DNA of 64,000 nucleotides from Pseudomonadota bacterium (GTDB lineage: Bacteria; Pseudomonadota; Gammaproteobacteria; Steroidobacterales; Steroidobacteraceae), in contig JAFAEQ010000003.1 in NCBI GenBank assembly GCA_023423935.1, positions 1 to 64,000 on the forward strand, written 5' to 3'. Each line of letters begins with the position of its first letter. Position 1 is the stretch's first letter. The notes under the pieces are model-generated. The model did not search any database, was not told the origin of the DNA, and saw only the letters and a program-made list of their open reading frames with translations. Of the stretch, positions 56,902-64,000 are shown one piece after another. The translations under genes were made by a program, and so were the position numbers.

Positions 56902-57900
56902 CTATCGAGCCGGCGCGTTGAGCATCGCGCGATCCAGAATTCCTCCGTCAGCGAAATGCGTCCTGTTGACCGAGTCCCAGCCGCCGAGTGCGTCCTCGAC
57001 GGTGAGGAGTCTCACGGCCGGAAACTGACTCGCGTACTTGCTCGCAACCTGCGGGTTCTGCACGCGGTGGTGGAGTCGGGCAATGATGTCTTGTCCCGCC
57101 GGTGAGAACAGAAATTCCAGATAGGCCGTGGCTTCGCGGCGAGTGCCCTTTCGGTTCACGACCTTGTCGACGACTGCGACCGGAAAGTCGGCGCGCAAAC
57201 TGAGCGACGGCACGACGGCTTGCAGATTGCTCTTGCCATATTCGTTGCGGATCGAAGTGACCTCGGATTCGAACGTCACCAGTACATCGCCGATGCCGCG
57301 CTCGACGAATGTCGTCGTCGCTCCGCGGCCACCGGTATCGAACACGGGCACATTGGCGAGCAGCTGGCTGACGAACGCCTGCGATTGCGCCGCATCACCT
57401 TTGAAACGATCGCGGGCGTACGCGTAGGCGGCCAGATAGGTATAGCGTCCGTTGCCGGAGGTTTTCGGATTCGGGAACACGACCTGCACATGGGGCTTGA
57501 TCAGGTCAGACCAATCGCGCACCTGTTTTGGATTGCCTTCGCGTACCAGGAAGATCGGCAGCGAGTAATAGGGCGATGCTTGGTGGGGCAATCGCTCGCG
57601 CCAGTCCGCCGCGACCAGCCCGCGCTTCTGCAGCAATTCGACGTCGGTCACCTGATTGAAGGTCACCACATCGGCCGGCAGGCCATCTGCCACCGAGCGG
57701 GCCTGCTTGGAGGAGCCTGCGTGCGATTGCCGGATCTTGATCGACTCGCCGGTCTGCTTCTGCCATTGCGCAGCAAAGGCCGGATTGATCGCGTCGAAGA
57801 GCTCACGCGACACATCGTAGGAAGCATTGAGGATCTCGGCAGAGGCTGCTGCGTTGCTGCATACAATCAGCAGCAGAAGAATCGGAAATCGCAGGCGCAT
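56902..57900 (-). CDS. cysP: Thiosulfate/sulfate-binding protein CysP
   Basis: 332 residues from ATG at 57900, with a cleavable signal peptide (MRLRFPILLLLIVCSNAAASA). Features that set CysP apart from Sbp: ASYDVSRELFDAINPAF, QSHAGSSKQARSVADG, VVTFNQVTDVELL, PNPKTSGNGRYTYLAAY and FDTGGRGATTTF. Known CysP prefers thiosulfate but also takes sulfate. It is on the opposite strand about 11 kb from cysA-sbp-cysT-cysW, so its expression is separate; it would share the CysTWA permease. Confidence 0.93.
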   Translation of the reverse strand: MRLRFPILLLLIVCSNAAASAEILNASYDVSRELFDAINPAFAAQWQKQTGESIKIRQSHAGSSKQARSVADGLPADVVTFNQVTDVELLQKRGLVAADWRERLPHQASPYYSLPIFLVREGNPKQVRDWSDLIKPHVQVVFPNPKTSGNGRYTYLAAYAYARDRFKGDAAQSQAFVSQLLANVPVFDTGGRGATTTFVERGIGDVLVTFESEVTSIRNEYGKSNLQAVVPSLSLRADFPVAVVDKVVNRKGTRREATAYLEFLFSPAGQDIIARLHHRVQNPQVASKYASQFPAVRLLTVEDALGGWDSVNRTHFADGGILDRAMLNAPAR

Positions 57901-58039
57901 GAAAGCACTCGAGTGAATGAGGCCAGCAGAAGTATGCGGACAGCGCGCAAGCAAGTCGGTAACGAGTGAGTGACAAAGCGCAGCATTCTGGCGCTCGTGC
58001 AATCCGCCGGGCATGGACTTAGAACCAACGGCTACATGT

Positions 58040-58213
58040 CTTGTCCGCTTTGAAACTGCTTAGTGACTGAAGTGCGACTGACGCTGCGTCAGTCACGGGA
58101 TACATTGGTATCCAGGCGTTGAGTCCTCTACAGTTGTCCCCCATGTATGGGTCTCGCGTGAGCTTTCCCCCGATCTGAGTCCTGTCTGCACGTGCAGCAC
58201 AGGACTGCTTTTT
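58040..58213 (+). ncRNA. Candidate structured small RNA or attenuator leader
   Basis: Four stems in a row on the plus strand: GACTGACG/CGTCAGTC (58076-58083 and 58087-58094), GGATAC/GTATCC (58098-58103 and 58108-58113), a CCCATGTATGGG stem near 58140-58151, and a terminator ending in GCTTTTTCC. There is no ORF, and no upstream gene on this strand needs the terminator (cysP runs the other way). It is therefore either a free small RNA or the attenuated leader of the gene at 58333. The 5' end is a guess. Confidence 0.5.
58178..58213 (+). terminator. Rho-independent terminator
   Basis: AGTCCTGT (58178-58185) pairs with ACAGGACT (58199-58206), closed by the internal palindrome CTGCACGTGCAG, then GCTTTTTCC. 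Strong stem plus U-tract on the plus strand. Confidence 0.8.
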
Positions 58214-58332
58214 CCGAGGGTGCGGCAGAGGAACTCGCATTCTGTGGACGCGTTTGGATGCGTCCTGTCACATGACCTCAACGAACGATGCCGAGAATGC
58301 ATGAGCGATCGGCGTTGCTTCAGGAGCCAACG

Positions 58333-58545
58333 ATGGCACAACCCGCCTACTCCAACGACGGACCTTTCGACGCCTGGGCGCTGTGGCGCACCCAGGTCGT
58401 CAGCATCATCCGTGAAGATTTCCCGGAGATCTTGCAGGACATCGACCACGATGACATTGACTGGGAAGCGTGGCGCTCTCTATTCGATCAGGGTTTGAAT
58501 CCGCGGGCAGCGGTGGACGATGCGTTCTTGCGCGTTACGGAGTGA
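58333..58545 (+). CDS. Small acidic protein, unrecognised
   Basis: 70 residues from ATG at 58333, AGGAG 7 bases upstream. The composition is acidic and aromatic (DGPFDAWALWRTQVVSIIREDFPEIL, DIDHDDIDWEAWRSLF), with regular helix periodicity and no membrane segment. The good ribosome site and non-random composition suggest a real gene. It lies downstream of the terminated RNA, which could regulate it. Confidence 0.65.
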   Translation: MAQPAYSNDGPFDAWALWRTQVVSIIREDFPEILQDIDHDDIDWEAWRSLFDQGLNPRAAVDDAFLRVTE

Positions 58546-58661
58546 TGACGGACGAAGTCAGTGATGAATGATCGGTGTGAGCCCGTCGGACAAACCCCGA
58601 TCATGGTTCCGCGTTGCACTTTCCCGTCCTGCTCCTGCCAAGCCCGATGCTGATCCCAGCG

Positions 58662-59228
58662 CTAGCGCTGGGCGAGTTCCGGCGGTAACGGCGCATTTGG
58701 ATACCAATACTTCAAATGACAGCGCTCGCACGCCTCATCCAGCGTGCCGCCCGCCTCGATGAGCTCAGCTGGATTCCGGCGGTCGATCGCCGCCAGCATT
58801 CGCGTGGCTGCGCCATGCAGATCGTGTGCATGAGTGACGAACGTCGCGCGATCCGCGTCGATCGCTCGCTGGATCTCTGCCGCAGAGGAAATGCCAGGAA
58901 CATGGGCGTCTTCGAGCTGATGTCCATCGCCTGCGACCTGCCGCCCCTCCATGACGAGCAGATTCGCAGACTCGATCAGACGAATGGCAGCGTGGCGAAG
59001 CTCCAGCCATTCCTGCTCCGACTGCGGGTGATGATCGACGGTGCCCTCCGCAGTGGTCTCGCTGCTGACGGCTTCCCATAGAAGATCCGCCGCGGGGTCC
59101 ACCTGCGAGTTCATGATTTCCTGAATGCTCGCCGTCGGCAGGAATGGCGAGATGCTGCTTTCGGGGCCTGCTGCGGAGCAGCCCGCAAGTCCCGTCATCG
59201 CCAGTGCGACGGCAGTGCGTATACGCAT
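58662..59228 (-). CDS. c-type cytochrome-like lipoprotein (cytochrome c' type)
   Basis: 188 residues. Lipobox GLAGC near residue 17. Helical body with a C-terminal heme motif CERCH (in LDEACERCHLKYWYP), the arrangement of cytochrome c'-like four-helix proteins. Covalent heme is attached to CXXCH in the periplasm. Redox or gas-binding role unknown. Last gene of a six-gene operon. The stop lies just beyond the Gln-Arg end at 58662. Confidence 0.78.
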   Translation of the reverse strand: MRIRTAVALAMTGLAGCSAAGPESSISPFLPTASIQEIMNSQVDPAADLLWEAVSSETTAEGTVDHHPQSEQEWLELRHAAIRLIESANLLVMEGRQVAGDGHQLEDAHVPGISSAAEIQRAIDADRATFVTHAHDLHGAATRMLAAIDRRNPAELIEAGGTLDEACERCHLKYWYPNAPLPPELAQR

Positions 59229-59294
59229 CGAATCGTCTCCGTCTTTAGATCTTGGTCGGCAGCCCGCGCCGCGAGAGAAGCATGCGTGGGTGCT

Positions 59295-59771
59295 TCAGGT
59301 GAAACCGATCATCCGGCCCGCGAGCCCGATGCCGAACCATGCCACCAGAGAAAGAGCGACCGCAGTGCGTGCCAGCGCCGGCTTCGGTGCTTCGCTCGCG
59401 GCGACACGTCGCAGCAAGGCGAACTGAATGATGATTGCGCTGACGAACAACACCATCTTCAGCTCGAAGGCGAACTTGTAGTAGTACAAGCGCGGCGTCG
59501 CAACGAACATGAGAACGCCGCTCGCAACCGTGAGCGCGAGTCCGATGTAGAGCAGCCGATTTGCATCGCGCGTCACATCGGCGAGCGCTTGCTCGACCAG
59601 GACCAGGTTGAGTAGACGCAGACTGATCAGCACGAGCGCCGCGAGCAGTGCAATGAAGCCGAGCACATGCACGACCTGCAGGCTCGCCGCCACCATGTGA
59701 TCAGACTTGCTGATCGCATGTGCAATCGCGCTGTTCTGAATAGTCACGAGAAGGGAATCGATCGACATCAC
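59295..59771 (-). CDS. Four-helix membrane protein (DUF6644-like)
   Basis: 158 residues, about four membrane helices (33-53, 70-95, 103-122, 134-155). HMVAASLQVVHVLGFIALLA includes two His that could ligate heme as in cytochrome b-type proteins, together with LRLLNLVLVEQAL and LAGRMIGFT. The layout matches the small DUF6644 proteins. It is coupled to its paralog upstream (8-base gap). Confidence 0.7.
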   Translation of the reverse strand: MMSIDSLLVTIQNSAIAHAISKSDHMVAASLQVVHVLGFIALLAALVLISLRLLNLVLVEQALADVTRDANRLLYIGLALTVASGVLMFVATPRLYYYKFAFELKMVLFVSAIIIQFALLRRVAASEAPKPALARTAVALSLVAWFGIGLAGRMIGFT

Positions 59772-59779
59772 ATCACCGG

Positions 59780-60271
59780 TCAGGCGAGATAGGGAATCAG
59801 CCGGCCGCAGACGATCACCGCGCTCCAGAGCGTCAGCGAGGCGAGGCCTGCCACGCGCACGCTGGCAGGCAGCACCGCATGGTTCTCACGCACGGCCGGT
59901 TTGCGCGCGATCACAAACTCGAAGTACGCCGCGTTCAGTCCGGCAAGCACGATGAGCAGCACCTTGATGCCGAACACGCGGCTGGTCACCAGTACGGAAG
60001 CCTCCGCGAAGAACAGCAGACCGCCGGTGATGAAGATCGTCGCGAAGCCGCCCAGTACCCACGGACGCAACTGATGCAGAACATGGGTAAGCGGCACTTT
60101 TCGCAGGATCACGCCGGCCAGGCGCAGATCCGTGATGAACAGCAATCCCACGGCGACCGACAGACCGATCAGATGCAACCCTTCGATGGCCGGGAATGCA
60201 TAGCGAGATTCGGCAATCGCAATCGCGAGCGATGACTGCTCGATCCATTCTGCAAACTGCAACAGGTTCAT
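59780..60271 (-). CDS. Membrane protein (DUF6644-like), paralog of the next gene
   Basis: 163 residues, four membrane helices. YAFPAIEGLHLIGLSVAVGLLF mirrors the His-bearing first helix of the downstream protein and the C-terminus has CGRLIPYLA against GIGLAGRMIGFT. A heterodimer of two such proteins carrying heme is plausible, but it is inference. The start is 4 bases after the upstream gene's stop. Confidence 0.7.
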   Translation of the reverse strand: MNLLQFAEWIEQSSLAIAIAESRYAFPAIEGLHLIGLSVAVGLLFITDLRLAGVILRKVPLTHVLHQLRPWVLGGFATIFITGGLLFFAEASVLVTSRVFGIKVLLIVLAGLNAAYFEFVIARKPAVRENHAVLPASVRVAGLASLTLWSAVIVCGRLIPYLA

Positions 60272-60275
60272 GGGA

Positions 60276-61235
60276 TCACTTCCGCGCCGGTGTCACGGCG
60301 ATCTGGCCAAACGGTCCGTTGTTCTCGATGCAAATGCGCTCGTATCGCTCGTGCTGCAGACGGCCATCCGGGGTGTTCGCCTCAGCAACTTCGTAATGCC
60401 AGCCGTCCGGCGTGTTCTTCTCGGTGTAGCGCCTCACCGGAATCGTTGCGGTCCACGGTCGCGTGTAGACGGTGGGATCGGTGATCGTGGCTACGTAATT
60501 GAAGCGTTGACCGCCGTTGTCGAAGATGTAGCGCTCTTCGATATGGACGTTCTCGCTCGCGAACTCGCCGGTACGAGCCAGGCGCGCCTTGGCATTGTTG
60601 TTCGTCACGTCGACGACGAGCGTGTTGCCTTCCCAGTGTCCGCGGGAATCGGCATTCCAGAGCTTGATGTTCTCGGGCAAGTGCGGCTTGCCATCGAGAT
60701 GGATGATTCGCGTGCCCGAGTTGAAGAGAAACAGCACGTAGCCCGGGTACTGACGAATCTCGAACCCATGCCAGGTGAATGACTTTGGTACCCCGGCCGG
60801 AGCGCAGCGTGCCAGCGGCTCGATGTATTCGGGTTTGACCGGGTCGTGGAAATTGGCCAGGAACTCCTGCTGTACGGCACGGGCCCAGGGTTGAAACGGC
60901 ACCTCGCCGTCAGGCGGATCGCTGACACGACTCGGAGCACGTTCGCTCCGCGCGTTCTTGGGACGGGCGCGTGGATTCGGATCGCCAGGGACGCCACCTT
61001 GCGGATCGGTCCAGTTGTTGTGGTTCGCGATCGTGTTCGACCAATGGCCTTGCACATCGGGCTGGCCGTCGGCGAGACGTTTGCCATTCCATGCGCCCGA
61101 GGCGATCGATGGAAAGCTCGTTTCACGCTGAATACCGCTGCCCTGCTGTGCCTGTGCAAGTGCCATCAGCGGTGCGGCCAGCGATGCGGTCACGAGGAGC
61201 GCACGAACACTGCTGCTGAGAATCGAACTCTTCAT
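60276..61235 (-). CDS. Secreted protein of unknown function, paralog A
   Basis: 319 residues. Signal peptide 1-29 (LLVTASLAAPLMALAQ). WNGKRLADGQPDVQGHWSN, HGFEIRQYPGYVLFLF and DSRGHWEGNTLVVDVTNNN characterise a family of extracytoplasmic beta-rich proteins common in Steroidobacter/Alteromonas-type genomes, without known biochemistry. The segment from GHWEGNTLVVDV to TRPWTA aligns with the next gene, so they are paralogs. The ATG overlaps the stop of the upstream paralog (ATGA). Confidence 0.72.
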   Translation of the reverse strand: MKSSILSSSVRALLVTASLAAPLMALAQAQQGSGIQRETSFPSIASGAWNGKRLADGQPDVQGHWSNTIANHNNWTDPQGGVPGDPNPRARPKNARSERAPSRVSDPPDGEVPFQPWARAVQQEFLANFHDPVKPEYIEPLARCAPAGVPKSFTWHGFEIRQYPGYVLFLFNSGTRIIHLDGKPHLPENIKLWNADSRGHWEGNTLVVDVTNNNAKARLARTGEFASENVHIEERYIFDNGGQRFNYVATITDPTVYTRPWTATIPVRRYTEKNTPDGWHYEVAEANTPDGRLQHERYERICIENNGPFGQIAVTPARK

Positions 61236-62029
61236 CGCATCAATCCTTCGCCGGCCTTCGCCGGCACCGGGTAGTACTTGTCGAAATCCAGCGTGTAGCA
61301 GTAGTTCTCGATGAGCTGGAAGTTCTTCTCGCGATGACGATGCAGGATGACGCTCAAGCTCCAGGGGCGAGCGAACACCTGCGGATCCTCGAGCGTCGCG
61401 CGGTACTCGATCGTGTTCGCGTCCAGAAAGCTCCAGCGCTCGATCACATGCAGATGCGCGCTATGAAAATTACCGGCGCGATCGAGCCAGGTTTCTTCGT
61501 TGAAATCGGTGACGTCGACGACGAGCGTGTCGCCTTCCCAGCGGCCGCGTGAATCGCCGAGATAGAACTCGTTGTCCGTCGCTTGCGGATGATTCGTGCC
61601 GTTGGTGAAGATCGTGCGCACCGAATGTCCGAACTGAAAGACGATCGTCAGATCGCTGTCGCGCTGAAAGATCTGGAACGGCTCGGGATAGTAAATGCCG
61701 CGCGGCGTGCCGAGCGTCCAGCACTTCAGGCGAGGATCGTCGGTGTCGCGCGACTCGAAATTCTGCTTCTTGCGCTCGAGCGCCTCGGGCAGGTAGGGAA
61801 TGACGTTGCCTTCGACGACACCGGGTCCGGGCGGTGCGTCCTTGCGCGCCGAATGCGGTTCGAGGTCGTAGTCTGCGGCGCTGGTGGTTTGCCAGATGCC
61901 GGAGAAATCCGGTTTGCCGTTGGGCAGACGCGGAATCTTCTCGCGTGCGGCTGCACTCGCCGTTGCGCTCACGAAGAGTGCGAACAGCACCGAGGCGGCA
62001 CTCAGCCGCATGGAATGTCCGGCGATCAC
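61232..62029 (-). CDS. Secreted protein of unknown function, paralog B
   Basis: 265 residues. Signal peptide 1-27 (SAASVLFALFVSATASA). LPNGKPDFSGIWQTTSAADYDLE opens the mature part; DSRGRWEGDTLVVDVTDFNEETWLD and VFARPWSLSVILHR align with paralog A. The start at 62029 overlaps the DUF6152 stop (ATGA). It is shorter than A, lacking its N-terminal linker. Function unknown. Confidence 0.72.
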   Translation of the reverse strand: MIAGHSMRLSAASVLFALFVSATASAAAREKIPRLPNGKPDFSGIWQTTSAADYDLEPHSARKDAPPGPGVVEGNVIPYLPEALERKKQNFESRDTDDPRLKCWTLGTPRGIYYPEPFQIFQRDSDLTIVFQFGHSVRTIFTNGTNHPQATDNEFYLGDSRGRWEGDTLVVDVTDFNEETWLDRAGNFHSAHLHVIERWSFLDANTIEYRATLEDPQVFARPWSLSVILHRHREKNFQLIENYCYTLDFDKYYPVPAKAGEGLMR

Positions 62030-62454
62030 GTGCGGTTCTGCGCCGTGGCCGACGCAGGGGCGTCCTGCGCACCGCCCGTCTGGAACGTGCGTCCATCCGG
62101 CAGCGTCACGGTGACCGAGTATCCGAAGGGTCCACCGTTCTTGGCGAGATAGCCCTTGATATGCACCTTCGTGCCGGGAGCGACGTCGGCCTTGGTCAAG
62201 CCGATGCGTGCAAGCTGATTCGGCGCGCCGAACTCCACACCCCAGTTCGTCGTCTTGCCGTCCTTATCCAGCACATCGAAATACAGCCAGCTGTGTGGAT
62301 TGACCCACTTGATCTTGGTCACCGTACCTTGCAAATCGATGGGCTTGTCGGCATCGAACTCTGCAGCGAACGCGTGATGCGCCCAGGTGGGCACCGCGCT
62401 CACAGTCAGGACGATCGCAGCCATCGCGCGATTCCAGGATCTCACCGTCATCAA
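62026..62454 (-). CDS. DUF6152 family periplasmic protein
   Basis: 142 residues. Signal peptide 1-25 (AAIVLTVSAVPTWAHHAF). The mature N-terminus HHAFAAEFDADKPIDLQGTVTKIKWVNPHSWLYFDV matches DUF6152, a small OB-like fold, with a His-rich start that could bind metal. First gene of the six-gene operon; its promoter must lie in the adjacent 740-base interval. The C-terminal tail is Gly/Ala/Gln-rich. Confidence 0.82.
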   Translation of the reverse strand: MMTVRSWNRAMAAIVLTVSAVPTWAHHAFAAEFDADKPIDLQGTVTKIKWVNPHSWLYFDVLDKDGKTTNWGVEFGAPNQLARIGLTKADVAPGTKVHIKGYLAKNGGPFGYSVTVTLPDGRTFQTGGAQDAPASATAQNRT

Positions 62455-62520
62455 GATTCTCCGAACAGCGACCGAGCATCCGTCGATGCTCTTATTGGTT
62501 TTCAGATGACTGCCCCAGTC

Positions 62521-62558
62521 GAAGAGACTTGAAGCTCACGAAGAGACTTGAAGCTCAT
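62521..62558. repeat. Perfect 19-bp direct repeat, two copies
   Basis: GAAGAGACTTGAAGCTCAC at 62521-62539 is repeated as GAAGAGACTTGAAGCTCAT at 62540-62558, with only the last base different. The spacing of two turns would suit a tandem operator for a dimeric regulator; no known motif was matched. Confidence 0.7.
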
Positions 62559-62662
62559 GAACGAGATGCAGTCACGGTGCTCGCGCACCTTAGCGCCCAA
62601 GATTCCGTGCACCGCTCGAGGCTGTCCAACGCTCGCTCGTTATCTCTCGATGCTGCGTGGCT

Positions 62663-62824
62663 ATGTCACCGCAGTCAGACAAAGAACTGGAAAAAGCGGG
62701 TCTCACGAGCGGCTGCGTGACCGCTTGGAAACCCGTCGTTGACCGCATTCAGATCGAGGCACTGCCGATTGCATTGATTCGCGCGTACGCAAGTGACTTT
62801 GACGATCAGGAATGCGCGCGTTAG
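62663..62824 (+). CDS. Possible 53-residue protein
   Basis: ATG at 62663 to TAG at 62824. The translation (MSPQSDKELEKAGLTSG and VVDRIQIEALPIALIRAYA) has plausible composition, but no strong ribosome site is seen and no family is recognised. Could be chance. Confidence 0.2.
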   Translation: MSPQSDKELEKAGLTSGCVTAWKPVVDRIQIEALPIALIRAYASDFDDQECAR

Positions 62825-63194
62825 CGATCGAATCGACCGCGTGATCGACATCGTTGTCCGATGTCGGGTGAAGGCCGTCAGGTGAGCTGCGGCATTTTGC
62901 GCAAACTCATGCCTTTCCGTTCGCTACGAAGGTCTGTCACGGGCGCATGCCATGTGCTTGCGGTGACGGAGCAGTCACGAAGATCGTGTTTGTCAGTCAG
63001 GAAGCACGTTGAGTCGTCACCGCCTCAGTCACAAAGCGATCACACAATCACACGTACGCACGAGATAACGAGCCGGCATTTGTTGTGAAGATCCCGCATC
63101 CCTAGATTCGCCGCCCACTGCATCGGCACGACCGGTGTCTGGCCACCGCTGCGCAAAGCGCGCTGCGAATCACAAAAGGAATCGGGATCTCATC

Positions 63195-64000
63195 ATGCGT
63201 TCTCTCTCCACGACTGCTCTCGCTGCGCTGATCAGCGCCACAGTTCCGACCGTTCATGCTCAGGATGTCAGGGCAGCCGCCGCAGGCGTTGCGCGCGACG
63301 GTGTGCTCGACACCATCGTCGTGCTCGGCACCGCGCGTCAGGACACGACTGCTCTGACGAGCACCGCGCCCGTCGATGTGATCACGCCCGAAGAGCTGAA
63401 GCAGACCGGTGCGGTGACGATCAATCAGGCGCTGTCGCGTCTGCATCCGTCTTTCAACTTTCCGCAGGGCCAAAATGCGGTGAAGGGTCAGGGCGTACGC
63501 GCCGCCTCTCTGCGTGGCGTGGGTCCCGCGTACACGCTCATTCTCGTGAACGGCAAGCGCCGCAATGTGTCTGCGCAGCTGTCGGGTACCGATCCGTGGC
63601 CCGCCGCTCAGGTCGTGGACATCAATGTCATTCCGGTGAGCGCGGTCGAGCGTGTCGAAGTGCTGCGCGACGGTGCTGCTGCCCAATACGGTTCCGATGC
63701 CATCGCAGGTGTCGTGAACATCGTGTTGAAAGACAAGTCGTCCGACGGTGAAGTCGCCGCGAATCTCGGTGGCTACACCGACGGCGGCGGTCTGACGCGA
63801 TCGGTGCAAGGCTGGACGGGATTAACCCTCGGCAGTCGCGGCTTCGTCACGCTGGGTGCGGACTATCTCAAGAATGACAACGTTGATCGCAGCGAAGCGG
63901 ACTGGCGTCAGCTCTTTCCGAACGGCGATGCGCGCAACGAAACCTTCGACAAGAAGTATGGCCAATGGGGACAACAGGCACGCGAGCACGTGAGCGCGCT
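63195..64000 (+). CDS. TonB-dependent receptor, 3' end outside window
   Basis: The first 268 codons of an outer-membrane receptor; it stays open at the window end. Signal peptide 1-23 (TTALAALISATVPTVHAQ), TonB-box-like LDTIVVLGTARQ, then a plug domain: APVDVITPEELKQTGAVTI, ASLRGVGPAYTLILVNGKR, VERVEVLRDGAAAQYGSDAI and GVVNIVLK. The barrel starts at about 190 (GSRGFVTLGADYLKN). It would import iron chelates, vitamin B12 or carbohydrates, energised by TonB. Divergent from the six-gene operon, so a functional link to that operon is possible. Confidence 0.93.
   Translation, partial: MRSLSTTALAALISATVPTVHAQDVRAAAAGVARDGVLDTIVVLGTARQDTTALTSTAPVDVITPEELKQTGAVTINQALSRLHPSFNFPQGQNAVKGQGVRAASLRGVGPAYTLILVNGKRRNVSAQLSGTDPWPAAQVVDINVIPVSAVERVEVLRDGAAAQYGSDAIAGVVNIVLKDKSSDGEVAANLGGYTDGGGLTRSVQGWTGLTLGSRGFVTLGADYLKNDNVDRSEADWRQLFPNGDARNETFDKKYGQWGQQAREHVSA

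Larger units (their letters stand above)
62455..63194. other. Divergent intergenic region
   Basis: 740 bases between the six-gene minus-strand operon and the TonB receptor gene. It should hold both promoters. A short direct repeat, one weak small ORF (both listed) and no recognised RNA or transposon end are seen. GTCAC-type words are scattered but not arrayed. Confidence 0.4.

Overview
The window is GC-rich chromosomal DNA from a Gram-negative bacterium, most likely a gammaproteobacterium of the Steroidobacter/Xanthomonadales type. Support comes from lipoprotein signals, an OmpA-type outer-membrane protein, a TonB-dependent receptor, OxyR/AhpCF, PhaB, a CysAWTP-type sulfate transporter, a bacteriophytochrome operon, and DUF6152/DUF6644-type genes. 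This placement is inference from gene content; no rRNA or tRNA is visible. Genes are dense, on both strands, and mostly in short operons with 4-base overlaps.

Layout. 0-1 kb: 3' part of an IS4-family transposase cut by the window edge. 1-6.5 kb: a one-TM protein resembling an anti-sigma factor, a secreted SRPBCC protein, an FHA (TagH-like)/PP2C phosphatase pair without the rest of a type VI secretion system, a GNAT, a DUF1697 protein and a LuxR-HTH/VOC fusion. 6.5-12.2 kb: a compact light-sensing operon, bphP - response regulator - hybrid kinase - heme oxygenase, so chromophore synthesis and signalling are together. 12.5-20.3 kb: RhlE helicase, two membrane-anchored proteins of unknown function, an exported methyltransferase, a TAP-like hydrolase and a NatAB-like ABC exporter. 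20.3-22.6 kb: a c-di-GMP-I riboswitch in front of a secreted Ig-like/Fn3 protein, then a TSUP permease. 22.8-31.6 kb: lipid/ketone metabolism (three SDRs including PhaB, an acyl-CoA dehydrogenase, a glycerophosphodiesterase) and a PA-domain metalloprotease with a secreted partner.

31.7-38.7 kb is an oxidative-stress block: oxyR - copper chaperone - lipase on the minus strand, and a Nudix hydrolase, NDH-2, ahpC and ahpF on the plus strand. 39-43.3 kb: YajQ, a Gfo/Idh/MocA oxidoreductase coupled to a TlpA-like lipoprotein, and a DUF4398/OmpA pair. 43.4-45.7 kb: a HerA-like ATPase. 46-57.9 kb: sulfate/thiosulfate uptake (cysA with a UspA-like C-terminal extension, sbp, cysT, a 36-codon bridging ORF, cysW, and a separate cysP) enclosing a histidine kinase, two OmpR-type regulators and an FAD/NAD(P) protein. 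58-58.5 kb: a candidate terminated small RNA and a small conserved-looking protein. 58.7-62.5 kb: a tightly coupled six-gene minus-strand operon of secreted, membrane and c-type cytochrome proteins of unknown role. 63.2 kb to end: the start of a TonB-dependent receptor.

The most unusual feature is not a gene. At least nine gene junctions hold long imperfect inverted repeats whose arms are built from short degenerate tandem words (GTGATGA, TGAGCAA, GCAAAGACC, CACGGGG, CTAGG and others). The word differs between loci, but the architecture (tandem-word arm, spacer, inverted arm) recurs. One of them is a roughly 110-bp-period array of CTAG-rich hairpins with a second REP-like palindrome inside it.
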